64,000 bases of DNA from an uncultured Alcaligenaceae bacterium (GCA_937908115.1 CALEQZ010000041.1:88656-152655); one strand, 5' to 3'. Shown: positions 15,946 to 25,073, numbered from the stretch's first letter. Notes: a model not told the origin generated them from the sequence alone. Numbers and translations are program-made.

Positions 15946-16758
15946 TTATTCCAGACCGAGCATGCCGGCCAGGCTTTGTCCGGTCGGCGGCTGCACGAGC
16001 TGGATGTGTTGTTCCAACGCCTTCAGGTGCGCGTCCATTTCGGCGATGGCGTCGGCGACCCTGCCGCGCTCCAGGCAGTCCACGACGCGCGCGTGCTCCT
16101 CGTGCTCGCAGGTGGCGTTGCCCGGCGGCTGAAAGATCGCCACGATGAGCGAGCAGCGCGAGATCACCTCGTTCAGGTAGCGCTGCAGCATGGCGTTGCG
16201 CGATAGTTCGCCCAGGCGCTGGTGGAAGGCGCTGGCCAGGCGTGCCCATTGCGTTTGGTCGTGGCTGTGCATGGCTCGCCTTTCGGTGCGCAGTAGGCGC
16301 CGCAGCGAAGCGTAATCGCTCTTGGTGGCACGTTCGGCCACCAACGGCAGGATGGCCGCCTCCAGTGCGCGGCGCGTTTCGAACAGTTCGCCAATTTCCG
16401 CCCGGCTGGGCATGGCGACCATGGCGCCGCGATTCGGGCGCAGTTCCACCACGTGGTCGTGGGCGAGCCGCCGCAGCACTTTCTGCACCAGCGACCGGCC
16501 GACGCCGAAAAGCTCGCAAAGCGCCGCCTCGGGCAGCTTGGTTCCCGGCTTGAGCCGCTGGCTCATGACGCTTTCGACCACCGCCGCATAGATGCGGGTT
16601 TCCATGTCCTGCGCCGGGGCGTCGGCGGCCTGGCGCATTGCGTCCGGACGCACTTTGGGACGCCCGCGCGCCGGCCGCGCGGACGTGGCCGCCTGGCTGC
16701 GGGCGGCGCGCGTGGCGCGGCTGCTGGGGGTGGGGAGCTTGGCGGCTGGCTTCCTCAT
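15946..16758 (-). CDS. GntR-family regulator, FCD type
   Basis: This is a 270-residue repressor-type protein. After a basic, Ala-rich tail of about 50 residues comes a winged helix (AALCELFGVGRSLVQKVLRR, residues about 75-125). A helical FCD ligand domain follows (ELFETRRALEAAILPLVAE, then FHQRLGELSRNAMLQRYL). ATG at 16758 is chosen because further upstream the frame overlaps the amidase; its ribosome site is weak, so a later start (MRQAAD) is possible. It lies directly after the amidase and probably regulates the deacetylase/amidase/Liv group. Confidence 0.85.
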   Translation of the reverse strand: MRKPAAKLPTPSSRATRAARSQAATSARPARGRPKVRPDAMRQAADAPAQDMETRIYAAVVESVMSQRLKPGTKLPEAALCELFGVGRSLVQKVLRRLAHDHVVELRPNRGAMVAMPSRAEIGELFETRRALEAAILPLVAERATKSDYASLRRLLRTERRAMHSHDQTQWARLASAFHQRLGELSRNAMLQRYLNEVISRCSLIVAIFQPPGNATCEHEEHARVVDCLERGRVADAIAEMDAHLKALEQHIQLVQPPTGQSLAGMLGLE

Positions 16759-16789
16759 GAATGCGAGCGGTGGGCGCGATCGTCGCGCG

Positions 16790-18043
16790 CTATTGTGCCA
16801 CCGCCGCGCCGGTCGCATCGTGCGCCGTGCCCGTGCCAAGGGCCGCGGCGCGTTGGCCGATTTCGCAGGCCAGGGCGATGAGCGCCTGGTCGCTGCCGGC
16901 CGGGCCAAGCAGCGATACGCCGCGCGGCAATCCGTCTGCGCCCAGGAATGGAATGCTGACTTGCGGCAGCCCGGCCAACCCGGCCAGCGACGTGATCCGG
17001 AAGGTCTGTGCGCGGATGCCGTCTATCGTGTCGGGGTCGGCGTCGCGCCGGGGCGGGGCGCTGGAAGCCGACGGCAGGATGGCGAAACCGTCTTCGCCGA
17101 GCAGGCTGCGCAGTTCGGCGCGCAGCGTCTCTTGCAAGGCGGCTGCCGCGGCGACCTCGTCGATGCCGATGGCTGCAGCCGCTCGCCAGCGTCCCTCGAT
17201 GGCTGCCCCAAAGCGCGGATGGGTGCGCGTGATCCAGTCGGCATGTGTGCGCCAGGCGTCGTATGCCGACAGGGTGACGTAAGTCCGTCGCCAGGTTTCC
17301 AGGTCGGTCGACGATGCCGGCTGCGTCGTCGCGGCAACGCCAAGGTAGTCCTCGGCCGCGGCGGCGACCCGGTCGACCAGCGGCTGGAACTCGGCCTCGG
17401 CCTGTGCGCAGGCGTCCTGCAACACGACGGCGCGGCGCCATGCGCGCGGGCGTTCCGGGCCCAGGAGCACAGGGCCGACCCGGGCAAAGGTTTCGGCATG
17501 CGCTGCCAACCACGTGGCCGTGTCGAACTGTGGCGACAGCGGCACCAACCCAGCTGAGGACACCCTTGCATGCGTGGTGCGCAGGCCCCATAGCCCGCAG
17601 TAGCTCGCCGGCACGCGCGTCGAGCCGCCGGTGTCCGTGGCGAGCGCAAAATCGCACAGGCCTGCGGCCACCGCCGAGGCCGACCCGCTGGATGATCCGC
17701 CTGGCACGTGGTCAGGCGCGCGACTGTTGAGCGGCGTGCCGTAGTGCGCGTTGTCGCCGTGGATGCTGTAGGCCAACTCGTCGGTAATGGTCTTGCCCAC
17801 GAGTTCGGCGCCGGCCGCAAGCAGGGCATGCACGGCCGCGCTGTGCGAGGCGGCTGGCGCATGGGTGGCCAGCCAGTCGGGGTTGCCCGCGCCGGTGGTG
17901 CGGCCGGCGACGTCGAACAGGTCCTTGGCGGCAAAGCGCAAACCTTCCAGCGGGCCGCTGGCGTTGGCGGGCAAGCGAAAGCGTCCGTGCGGTACCCAGG
18001 CGCCGGCGGTGTCTTCGAACGGCAGGGGGAATACGGTGGTCAT
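16790..18043 (-). CDS. Amidase signature family hydrolase
   Basis: This 417-residue amidase has the Ser-cisSer-Lys triad: the lysine is in FAAKDLFDV (about residue 39), the middle serine in PGGSSSGSASA and the nucleophile in DTGGSTRVPA. It hydrolyses a small amide or ureide to acid and ammonia. It has no signal peptide. It follows the PuuE-like deacetylase gene by 7 bp, so the two probably act in sequence on a nitrogen compound. The length is slightly short for the family but all core motifs are present. Confidence 0.88.
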   Translation of the reverse strand: MTTVFPLPFEDTAGAWVPHGRFRLPANASGPLEGLRFAAKDLFDVAGRTTGAGNPDWLATHAPAASHSAAVHALLAAGAELVGKTITDELAYSIHGDNAHYGTPLNSRAPDHVPGGSSSGSASAVAAGLCDFALATDTGGSTRVPASYCGLWGLRTTHARVSSAGLVPLSPQFDTATWLAAHAETFARVGPVLLGPERPRAWRRAVVLQDACAQAEAEFQPLVDRVAAAAEDYLGVAATTQPASSTDLETWRRTYVTLSAYDAWRTHADWITRTHPRFGAAIEGRWRAAAAIGIDEVAAAAALQETLRAELRSLLGEDGFAILPSASSAPPRRDADPDTIDGIRAQTFRITSLAGLAGLPQVSIPFLGADGLPRGVSLLGPAGSDQALIALACEIGQRAAALGTGTAHDATGAAVAQ

Positions 18044-18050
18044 CGGGCAA

Positions 18051-18980
18051 TCATCCTTCCAAGGAAAATAAGGTATCGACGTGGCGGCAGATCTCGCCCG
18101 GCGTGGTGATCCACACCTGGCCGGGCGCGCGGTGCGACGCGATGTGTGACAGGGCGCGCCGCAGGTGGCGCAGGCGGTAGGGCTGGCCGACCAGGTAAGG
18201 GTGTAGCGCGATGCCCATCACCAGCGGCTGGCGCTGCGCCTGCACCAGCATCTCATCGAAGTGGTCGATGATGAGCTGGGCGAAGTCCTTGCCGTCCATT
18301 TGGCGCGTCACGATCATGGGGATGTCGTTGACTTCCTGCGGGTAGGGTACCGACCACAGGGTGCCTTGGCGCGTGCGCATGCGCACCGGCTGATCATCGT
18401 GGCACCAATTCAGCGTGTAGGCGTAACCCGCCTCGGCAAGCAGGTCCGGTGTGCTGGACGATTCGGCGATCCACGGCGACAGCCAGCCTCGCACCGCTGC
18501 GCCACCCGCCTGCGCGAGCCGGTCGCGGCAGTAGCGCAGCAATGCCGCTTCGTCGGCTTCGGAAAATCCGCCCTGGTGCTGCGAATTGGTGTGGCCGTGT
18601 CCGATCAGCTCGTCGCCGCGCGCAACGAACGCGTCGATGACTTCCGGGCAATGGTCCAGGATGGCGGTGTTGGCGATGACGCCGGCTGGCATGCCCAGCG
18701 TATCCAGTAGCTCCAGGCAGCGCCAGGCGCCGACGCGGTTGCCGTATTCGCGCCAACTGTAGTTGAGCACGTCGGGCTCGCCCCATGCCGCGCCCAGCCG
18801 AGCGCCCATGCCGGTGCCCCATGCAAAGTGCTCGATGTTCAGGCCGATGTAGACGGCCAGCTTGCAGCCTTGCGGCCAGTCGTAATGCGGACGCCGGGTG
18901 ATGGCGCTGTATTCGAACCGTCCGTGCGAGGGCAGGGGCCCGAACGCCGGCTTGTCCGCAGGCAATACCGGCGTGCTCAT
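18051..18980 (-). CDS. Polysaccharide deacetylase-fold hydrolase, PuuE-like
   Basis: This 309-residue protein has the NodB-type fold without a signal peptide. Its pattern (VLNYSWREYGNRVGAWRCLE, then GHGHTNSQHQGG, RGWLSPWIAESSSTPDLL and ALHPYLVGQPYRLRHLRRAL) resembles the PuuE branch. This branch includes a cofactor-independent allantoinase and acts on cyclic amides rather than sugar polymers. It shares 4 bp with the SnoaL-like gene and is followed closely by an amidase. Ring opening of a cyclic amide is a reasonable guess; the substrate is not fixed by sequence. Confidence 0.8.
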   Translation of the reverse strand: MSTPVLPADKPAFGPLPSHGRFEYSAITRRPHYDWPQGCKLAVYIGLNIEHFAWGTGMGARLGAAWGEPDVLNYSWREYGNRVGAWRCLELLDTLGMPAGVIANTAILDHCPEVIDAFVARGDELIGHGHTNSQHQGGFSEADEAALLRYCRDRLAQAGGAAVRGWLSPWIAESSSTPDLLAEAGYAYTLNWCHDDQPVRMRTRQGTLWSVPYPQEVNDIPMIVTRQMDGKDFAQLIIDHFDEMLVQAQRQPLVMGIALHPYLVGQPYRLRHLRRALSHIASHRAPGQVWITTPGEICRHVDTLFSLEG

Positions 18981-19420
18981 GGCTGCGCCAGCCCGGCCTG
19001 CACCAGCAGCCATTCGGCGCTGTCGTTCCAGACGTCCATTTCGGTAATCAGCCCGTCGCGCAGCACATAGCGGTCGACGTAGCGGTTGCCTTCGAAAGGC
19101 GTGCCGTCGGGCCATTCGCCGTATAGCGTGCCCCGGTTGTAGACCACCGCATGCGCAGGCGTGACGCCGACCACGACGTCGGTGGATTCGAAGCGTTTCT
19201 TCACCCAGCGGTAGCGAGATTGATTGAAGGCCGTGCACTGCGCGGGGTCGGTCATCTCGCGCCCGCCGGTAAAGCGGATCCGCAGCGTCGGCGCAACAAA
19301 CTGCCGGGCCGCCTGCGGGTCGGGCTTCATCAACAGCGTCAGGTAGGTATCGACGATGTCCCGGGCGGCTGCAGCGGCATCATGCACCGCTTCGGTGTCC
19401 AACTTTGGTGCGTTCGGCAT
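18977..19420 (-). CDS. SnoaL/NTF2-like small protein
   Basis: This 147-residue protein fits a cone-shaped NTF2-like fold (helices AARDIVDTYLTLLMKPDP, then strands TLRIRFTGGREM, FEGNRYVDRYVLRDGLITEM and NDSAEWLLVQAG). Members are isomerases, dehydratases or binding proteins. ATG at 19420 is chosen because residues upstream of it show no family resemblance. It is the first gene of the minus-strand operon facing the Liv transporter, and ATGA overlaps the deacetylase start. The exact activity is unknown. Confidence 0.72.
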   Translation of the reverse strand: MPNAPKLDTEAVHDAAAAARDIVDTYLTLLMKPDPQAARQFVAPTLRIRFTGGREMTDPAQCTAFNQSRYRWVKKRFESTDVVVGVTPAHAVVYNRGTLYGEWPDGTPFEGNRYVDRYVLRDGLITEMDVWNDSAEWLLVQAGLAQP

Positions 19421-19501
19421 GTTTGCTCCTGAATCTGCACTACCAAGGTGCGCAAAAGAACGGCAGGTTGGTTCGGCGGCAGGCCCAGAAAGCGGGAATT
19501 T

Positions 19502-19531
19502 TTGTCGCCGAAACGACACATTTTTTGTCGT
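19502..19531. promoter_or_regulatory. Repeated TGTCG/CGACA half-sites between divergent operons
   Basis: TTGTCG (19502-19507), ACGACA (19513-19518) and TGTCGT (19526-19531) alternate in orientation about one helical turn apart. ACGACA-N7-TGTCGT is a perfect dyad. The placement between the SnoaL-like gene and the ABC receptor gene suggests an operator for both directions, perhaps bound by the GntR protein at 16758. Confidence 0.45.
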
Positions 19532-19688
19532 CAATAAATACTGCTGGATTGTGGGCAATAAAACAAGTGCCCGGTACGCCCAAAATGCCGTGCGGCGGGC
19601 AGGGTTGGCATGCCATTTGCTTGTGGTTGGACGTCATGGGTCGGGTCGTTTCACCCAACCGCCACCGATACCCCAGGGGAGAACGTCA

Positions 19689-20873
19689 ATGCCTTGCTTG
19701 AAACGCCGCACTTTCCTTTCAGTCGCGCTCGCCTTGTCGTGCGCGGGATGGGCGGGCGCCGTATCGGCCGCCGAGCCGATCAAGATCGGCCTGATCACTG
19801 CGCTGTCTGGCCAGTCCGCGTTGGCGGGCGAAGCCATCACGCGCGGCATGCAGGTGGCCATCGACGAAATCAACGCCTCCGGCGGACTGCTGGGCGGGCG
19901 CAAGCTCGAACTCGTGCGCCGCGACGACGAAGCCAATCCGGCCAAGGGCGTGGTTGCTGCGCGCGACCTCATCTACAAGGAAAAGGTCGCCGTCATCTTC
20001 GGCGGCTTGGACACGCCGGTGTCGCTGGCCATCGTCCCGCTGGTCAACCAGGCCAAGAAACCCTTCATGGGACCGTGGGCGGCAGGCACGCCCATCACCA
20101 AGAACGGCGCCGACCCCAACTTCGTGTTCCGCGTTTCGGCGGTAGATGAAATCGTCGACCAGGGCATGGTCGATTACGCGATCAAGACCTTCGGTGCCAG
20201 CAAGTTTGGCCTGATCATGGTCAACAACCCCTGGGGGGAATCCAACGAGAAAGGCTTGGTGGCTGCGCTCGCAGCCAAGGGCATGCAGCCGGTCGGCAGC
20301 GAAAAATTCGAGGCCAACGATGTCGACGTGGTGCCGCAATTGAGCCGCCTGAAGGCGGCCGGCGCCGACGCGCTGTTTATGGTCGGCAACGTCGGACCGT
20401 CGGCGCAGGTGGTCAAGTCGCTCGAGCGCATGGGCTGGCAAGTCCCGGTGGTGTCGCACTGGGGGCCGGCGGGCGGGCGCTTCAGCGAGCTGGCTGGGCC
20501 GCGCGCCAAGGACGTGCACTTCGTGCAGACCTACAGCTTCTTCGGCAAGCAATCGCCCGTGGGCGAAAAGGTCATTGCCGCCCTCAAGGCCAAGTATCCG
20601 GACGTCAAGGGGCCTGAAGATATTTCTCCGGCCGTCGGCGTGGCCAACGCCTACGACGCCATGCACCTGACGGCACTGGCCATCGCCAAGGCTGGCTCGA
20701 CCGACGGGGACGCGATCCGCAAGGGCTTCTACGAGATCGGCACCTACCAAGGCCTGATCAAGACCTACGACAAGCCCTTTGCGCCGGACAGGCACGACGC
20801 ACTCGCCGCCGACGATTACGTCTGGGCGCAGTTCATCGACGGCCGCATCCTGCCGGTCGGCTTGAATCCATGA
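19689..20873 (+). CDS. Branched-chain-type ABC transporter substrate-binding protein (LivK-like)
   Basis: This 394-residue periplasmic receptor of the Leu/Ile/Val family binds an amino acid or amide. The signal peptide is about 28 residues, ending near GAVSAAEP. Mature motifs include IKIGLITALSGQSALAGEA and IDEINASGGLLGGRKLELV. ATG at 19689 has AGGGGAG upstream; the longer frame is not credible. It heads a three-gene operon with LivH and a fused LivM-LivG-LivF, divergent from an amidase operon that may use the imported compound. Confidence 0.92.
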   Translation: MPCLKRRTFLSVALALSCAGWAGAVSAAEPIKIGLITALSGQSALAGEAITRGMQVAIDEINASGGLLGGRKLELVRRDDEANPAKGVVAARDLIYKEKVAVIFGGLDTPVSLAIVPLVNQAKKPFMGPWAAGTPITKNGADPNFVFRVSAVDEIVDQGMVDYAIKTFGASKFGLIMVNNPWGESNEKGLVAALAAKGMQPVGSEKFEANDVDVVPQLSRLKAAGADALFMVGNVGPSAQVVKSLERMGWQVPVVSHWGPAGGRFSELAGPRAKDVHFVQTYSFFGKQSPVGEKVIAALKAKYPDVKGPEDISPAVGVANAYDAMHLTALAIAKAGSTDGDAIRKGFYEIGTYQGLIKTYDKPFAPDRHDALAADDYVWAQFIDGRILPVGLNP

Positions 20874-20886
20874 CGGGCGGACAGCG

Positions 20887-21765
20887 ATGCAAGTGCTGGC
20901 CGCGTTGATCAGCGGACTGGGGCTGGGCAGCATGTACGGTCTCATGGCGCTGGGCTTTCACATCACCTACTCGGTATCGGGCACCGTCAACTTTGCGCAG
21001 GGCAGCTCCATGATGCTGGGCGCGGTGCTGTGCTTTACCTTCGCTCAGACGTTGGGCTGGCCGATGCCGTTGGCCATCGCGCTGGCGCTGCTGGCCTGCG
21101 CGGCCTACGGCCTGGTGGTGGAAATCCTTGCCGTGCGCCCCTTCGCCAGCCGGGATTCCAACGCCTGGCTGATGGCCACGGTGGCGTTGGGCATCGTCCT
21201 GGACAACGTGGTCATGCACACCTTCGGCAGGGAACCGCGCAGCCTGCCCTCGCCGCTGGCGCGCGCGCCGATCGAGGTCGCCGGGATGGGCCTGGGCGTT
21301 TATCCGCTGCAGATCCTGATTCCGGTCCTGGGCCTGGCGTTGGCTGCCTTGCTGCATAGGGTGGCGCGGCGCAGCCGCTGGGGCACGGCATTGCTGGCGG
21401 TCACGCAAAACCGCGATGCCGCGCGGCTGATGGGCATCCCGATCAAGCGGGCGATCGCCGCGGCCTTTGCAGTGTCGACCGTGCTGGCCGGCATCGCGGG
21501 CGTGTTGATCGCGCCGCTGTTCAACGTCAATGCCGACATGGGCACGATGTTCGGGCTCAAGGCGTTTGCCGTGGCGATTTTGGGTGGCATCGCCAGCGCC
21601 TGGGGCGTGGTGCTGGCCGGCTTGATCTTTGGTGTTGCCGAGGCGATGGTTACGGTCTCCCTCGGTTCGGGCTATACGCAAATCATCACATTCGCGCTGG
21701 TCATCGCCGTGCTGGCGTGCAAGCCCAACGGCTTGTTCGGGCGGGCGGAGGTCAAGAAAGTATGA
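20887..21765 (+). CDS. Branched-chain-type ABC transporter permease (LivH-like)
   Basis: This 292-residue inner-membrane permease has about eight hydrophobic helices. It opens with the family pattern ISGLGLGSMYGLMALGFHIT and contains GTVNFAQGSSMMLGA, a hallmark of LivH proteins. The EAA-like coupling loop includes NRDAARLMGIPIKRA. It begins 13 bp after the receptor gene, and its TGA is part of the ATGA overlap with the fused LivMGF gene, implying coupled translation. Confidence 0.92.
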   Translation: MQVLAALISGLGLGSMYGLMALGFHITYSVSGTVNFAQGSSMMLGAVLCFTFAQTLGWPMPLAIALALLACAAYGLVVEILAVRPFASRDSNAWLMATVALGIVLDNVVMHTFGREPRSLPSPLARAPIEVAGMGLGVYPLQILIPVLGLALAALLHRVARRSRWGTALLAVTQNRDAARLMGIPIKRAIAAAFAVSTVLAGIAGVLIAPLFNVNADMGTMFGLKAFAVAILGGIASAWGVVLAGLIFGVAEAMVTVSLGSGYTQIITFALVIAVLACKPNGLFGRAEVKKV

Positions 21766-24266
21766 ATCGCGGCCTGCTGGCCGGCGTGGCAGTGGCAGCC
21801 GCGCTCGGCCTTGTCCTCGCGCTGACGCTCAACAGCTATTACGTGTTTGTCCTGGCCACCATCGCGCTGGTGGCTATCGTGGGCATCGGCCTGAACGTGC
21901 TGCTGGGGCTGACCGGCCAGGTATCGTTCGGCCATGTCGGCTTCTATGCGGTCGGCGCGTACGCCGTGGCCATCCTCACCACTGGCGCAGGATGGAGTTT
22001 TTGGCCGGCCTGGGCCGTGGGCACACTGGCCGCGGCGGCGCTGGGGGCGCTGCTGGCGCTGCCGGCCTTGCGGGTCAAGGGGCCGTACCTGGCGATGGTG
22101 ACGATCGCCTTCAGCTTCATCGTCCAGCATGCCGCCGTCGAGATGCGCGATGTGACCGGCGGGCAGAACGGCATCATGGGCGTGCCCGCGCCGGCGCTAC
22201 TGCCCGGCTGGGGCGCCGAGCAAGCCATCGCGGTGCTGGCGATCATCGTGGCGGCGTTGCTGGTGCTCGCCTACGCGCGCCTGTCCGGTGGCGTCTGGGG
22301 CGCGGCCATGCGGGCCGTGCGCGACACGGAAACGGCAGCGGCTTCGATCGGGCTCAATCCCCTGGCGATCAAGACGGCAGCCTTTGCGCTGTCAGCCGCT
22401 GCGGCCGGCCTGGCAGGCGGACTGTTCGCGCCGCTGTCGGGATTCGTCACGCCCGACACGTTCAGCTTCATGCAGTCCATCCTGTTCGTGCTGGTGGTCG
22501 TCGTCGGCGGCGCGGGCACGGTGGCGGGCCCGATAATCGGCGCGCTCGTGGTCGGGGCGCTGCCCGAGCTGCTGGCCTCGCTGGAGGCCTACCGGCTGCT
22601 GCTTTTCGGCGCGCTGCTGCTGGTCGTGCTGTGGGTGGCGCCGGAAGGCGCGGCCGGCATGGTGCGCCAGGCCCTGCGGCGCCAGCCTGCGCCGCGCCTG
22701 CCCGACGACGGGGCGCAAGCTGCCGCCGCGCCGGGCGATGCGCTGGCGCAGCGTTCGCGCGCGCAGCTGCGGGCCCGTGGGCTGGGCATGACCTTCGGCG
22801 GGGTCAGGGCGGTCGCGGACCTGGACGTGCAGATCGCCGGCGGCGCCGTCACCAGCCTGATCGGCCCCAATGGCGCCGGCAAGACGACTGCGCTGAACAT
22901 GCTCAGCGGCTTCTACCGCCCCACGGCCGGCGAGTTCGAACTGGCTGGCGCCGATGGGCGGGCCCGGGCGCTGCGCGGCCTGCCGGCGCATGCCATCGCG
23001 CGCGCCGGCGTCGCGCGCACCTACCAGACGTCGCAGCTGTTCGGCAGCCTGAGCGTCGAGGACAATGTCCTGCTGGCCATGTCTTGTGGCCGGCTGGGGC
23101 CGCTGTTCGGCACGGCGCGGCTGGCCGACCCGCAGGCCCGTGCGCGCGCCCGCGCGCTGCTGGCTTTTTGCGGCTATCGCGGCGCGCCGCAGGCATCGGC
23201 CTCGGGGCTGGCGCACGTTGATCGCAGGCTCGTCGAGATCGCACGCGCCCTGGCAACCGACCCGGACGTCCTGCTGCTGGACGAACCGGCCGCCGGACTG
23301 TCGCGCGAGGACAAGGACGCGCTCGCGGCGCTGCTGGCGCGCATCGGCGCGGCCGGGGTGGGCGTGGCGCTGGTCGAGCACGACATGGCGCTGGTCATGG
23401 GCATTTCGCACCACGTGCTGGTGCTGGACGCCGGGCGCCAGCTGGCCTGGGGCAACCCGCAGCAGGTGCAGCGCGATCCGGCCGTGCGCCAGGCTTACCT
23501 CGGGGAATCGCTGCAGGCCAGGCCCAGGCCGCGCGCGCCGTCGGCCGCCCTGGCGCCCGAGATGCTGGCGGTGGCCGACCTGGTGGCCGGCTACGGCGCA
23601 GAGCCCGTGCTGCACGGCGTCAGCCTGCAAGTGCGCAAGGGCGAGACGGTGGCGCTGCTGGGCGCCAACGGCGCGGGCAAGTCCACGCTGATGCGCTGCC
23701 TGGCAGGGCTGCATGCCGTCCAGTCGGGCGCCATGCATCTGGACGGCCACGCGCTGGAGCGGCGCGGCGCCGAGGGCGTCGTGCGGCTGGGCATGGTCCT
23801 GGTGCCCGAAGGGCGGCAGGTGTTCCCGGAGCTGTCGGTGCTGGACAACATCCGCCTGGGCGGCTTTTTGCACCCGCAAGGCCGCGAGGAAAGGGTGCAA
23901 ACCATGCTGCGGCGCTTTCCCCGCCTGCGCGAGCGGCAGCATCAGCGCGCCGGCCTGCTGTCCGGGGGTGAGCAGCAGATGCTTGCCGTGGCCCGCGGGC
24001 TGATGGCCCTGCCGCGCGTGCTGCTGTTGGACGAGCCGTCGCTCGGACTGGCGCCCAAGGTGATCGCCGAATTGTTCGCGTCGCTGGACGCCTTGCGCAG
24101 CGAGGACATGACCATCGTCCAGGTCGACCAGATGGCCGGCCTTGCGCTGGCCCTGGCCGACCGGGCCTACGTGCTGGAAAACGGCTGCATGGTGGCCGAG
24201 GGCAGCGCAGCAGAGATCGCCGCCGACGAAAGCCTGGCCGAGGCCTACCTGGGGGGCCACGCCTGA
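21762..24266 (+). CDS. Fused LivM permease - LivG ATPase - LivF ATPase
   Basis: One 834-residue polypeptide holds three usual transporter parts. Residues 1-300 are a LivM permease (VLLGLTGQVSFGHVGFYAVG). About 335-585 is a LivG-like ATPase (Walker A GPNGAGKT, Walker B VLLLDEPAAGL). About 605-834 is a LivF-like ATPase (GANGAGKS, signature LLSGGEQQM, Walker B VLLLDEPSLGL). In the first ATPase the expected signature is ASGLAHVDRRLVEIARAL, lacking the usual SGGQ or SYGQ. The second is canonical. No frameshift is needed. The start overlaps the LivH stop. Confidence 0.93.
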   Translation: MNRGLLAGVAVAAALGLVLALTLNSYYVFVLATIALVAIVGIGLNVLLGLTGQVSFGHVGFYAVGAYAVAILTTGAGWSFWPAWAVGTLAAAALGALLALPALRVKGPYLAMVTIAFSFIVQHAAVEMRDVTGGQNGIMGVPAPALLPGWGAEQAIAVLAIIVAALLVLAYARLSGGVWGAAMRAVRDTETAAASIGLNPLAIKTAAFALSAAAAGLAGGLFAPLSGFVTPDTFSFMQSILFVLVVVVGGAGTVAGPIIGALVVGALPELLASLEAYRLLLFGALLLVVLWVAPEGAAGMVRQALRRQPAPRLPDDGAQAAAAPGDALAQRSRAQLRARGLGMTFGGVRAVADLDVQIAGGAVTSLIGPNGAGKTTALNMLSGFYRPTAGEFELAGADGRARALRGLPAHAIARAGVARTYQTSQLFGSLSVEDNVLLAMSCGRLGPLFGTARLADPQARARARALLAFCGYRGAPQASASGLAHVDRRLVEIARALATDPDVLLLDEPAAGLSREDKDALAALLARIGAAGVGVALVEHDMALVMGISHHVLVLDAGRQLAWGNPQQVQRDPAVRQAYLGESLQARPRPRAPSAALAPEMLAVADLVAGYGAEPVLHGVSLQVRKGETVALLGANGAGKSTLMRCLAGLHAVQSGAMHLDGHALERRGAEGVVRLGMVLVPEGRQVFPELSVLDNIRLGGFLHPQGREERVQTMLRRFPRLRERQHQRAGLLSGGEQQMLAVARGLMALPRVLLLDEPSLGLAPKVIAELFASLDALRSEDMTIVQVDQMAGLALALADRAYVLENGCMVAEGSAAEIAADESLAEAYLGGHA

Positions 24267-24314
24267 AGCGGGCGCGGGCCGTCGCCCGGCACGGCGCTGC
24301 AGGCGCGCAAGCGG

Positions 24315-25073
24315 TCAGTGCGCGAAGTAGTGCATGCCGCCGTCCACCGGGATCACCGCCCCGGTGATGTAGGCGGCCAGCGGCGAGCACAGGAAGGCGG
24401 CCAGGTTGCCCAGGTCTTCGGGTTCGCCGAAGTGGCCGATGGGGATGTTGGCCTCGATGAATGCCTGGCGCGCTTCGTCGGTGGGGTACAGGCGGGCCAG
24501 GATCTGTTCGCTGTTGATGCGCCCGGGCGCAATGGTGTTGACCGTTACGCCTTCGCGCGCCACGTCGCACGACACCCCCTTGGCCCATATGTGCACGGCG
24601 GCCTTGGCCGCGCTGGCGGCGTTCAGGCTGCGCGGCTCCATCGAGCCGCTGATGTTGACGATGCGGCCCCAGCCGCGCGCGCGCATCCCCGGCAGCACGG
24701 CGTCGGTCAGGCGCCTGACGGCGGTGAAGTTCAGGGCCATGGCCTCGTCCCAGGCATCGTCGCCGGCATCGACGGGCAAGGGGCGCGACCCGCCGGCGCA
24801 GTTGACCAGGATGTCGACCTGTCCGAGGCCTTGCACGGCTTGGCGCGCGATGTCGCCCGGCCCATCGGCCTGAGTGACGTCGGCGCCGATGACCAGCGGC
24901 CGGTGGTGGCCGGCCGCCGCGATCTCGTCGGCCAGGGCCTGCAGCCGGTCGGCCCGGCGCGCCGTGATGGCCAGCCGCACGCCTTCGCGCGCCAGGCAGC
25001 GGGCGATGCCCGTGCCGATGCCGGTGCTGGCGCCGGTGACGATGGCGGTTCGGTTGGCGATATGGAGGTCCAT
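24315..25073 (-). CDS. Short-chain dehydrogenase/reductase lacking the catalytic Tyr
   Basis: This 252-residue Rossmann-fold SDR has the cofactor loop TGASTGIGTG at about residue 14, NAG-like NCAGGS and catalytic Ser in VNISGS. The usual Tyr-x-x-x-Lys is replaced: the lysine is in NAASAAKAAV but the position four before it is Ala. Some SDR subgroups with this pattern keep activity with altered mechanism, so it may reduce, isomerise or only bind. It is the last gene of the seven-gene minus-strand operon starting at 31198, 58 bp after a Bug receptor gene. Confidence 0.82.
   Translation of the reverse strand: MDLHIANRTAIVTGASTGIGTGIARCLAREGVRLAITARRADRLQALADEIAAAGHHRPLVIGADVTQADGPGDIARQAVQGLGQVDILVNCAGGSRPLPVDAGDDAWDEAMALNFTAVRRLTDAVLPGMRARGWGRIVNISGSMEPRSLNAASAAKAAVHIWAKGVSCDVAREGVTVNTIAPGRINSEQILARLYPTDEARQAFIEANIPIGHFGEPEDLGNLAAFLCSPLAAYITGAVIPVDGGMHYFAH

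Noticed and set aside
22392..24260. 622-codon minus-strand frame across the LivMGF gene
   Set aside because: It is antisense to clear ABC motifs, has no recognisable domains and a Gln/His/Arg-rich composition.
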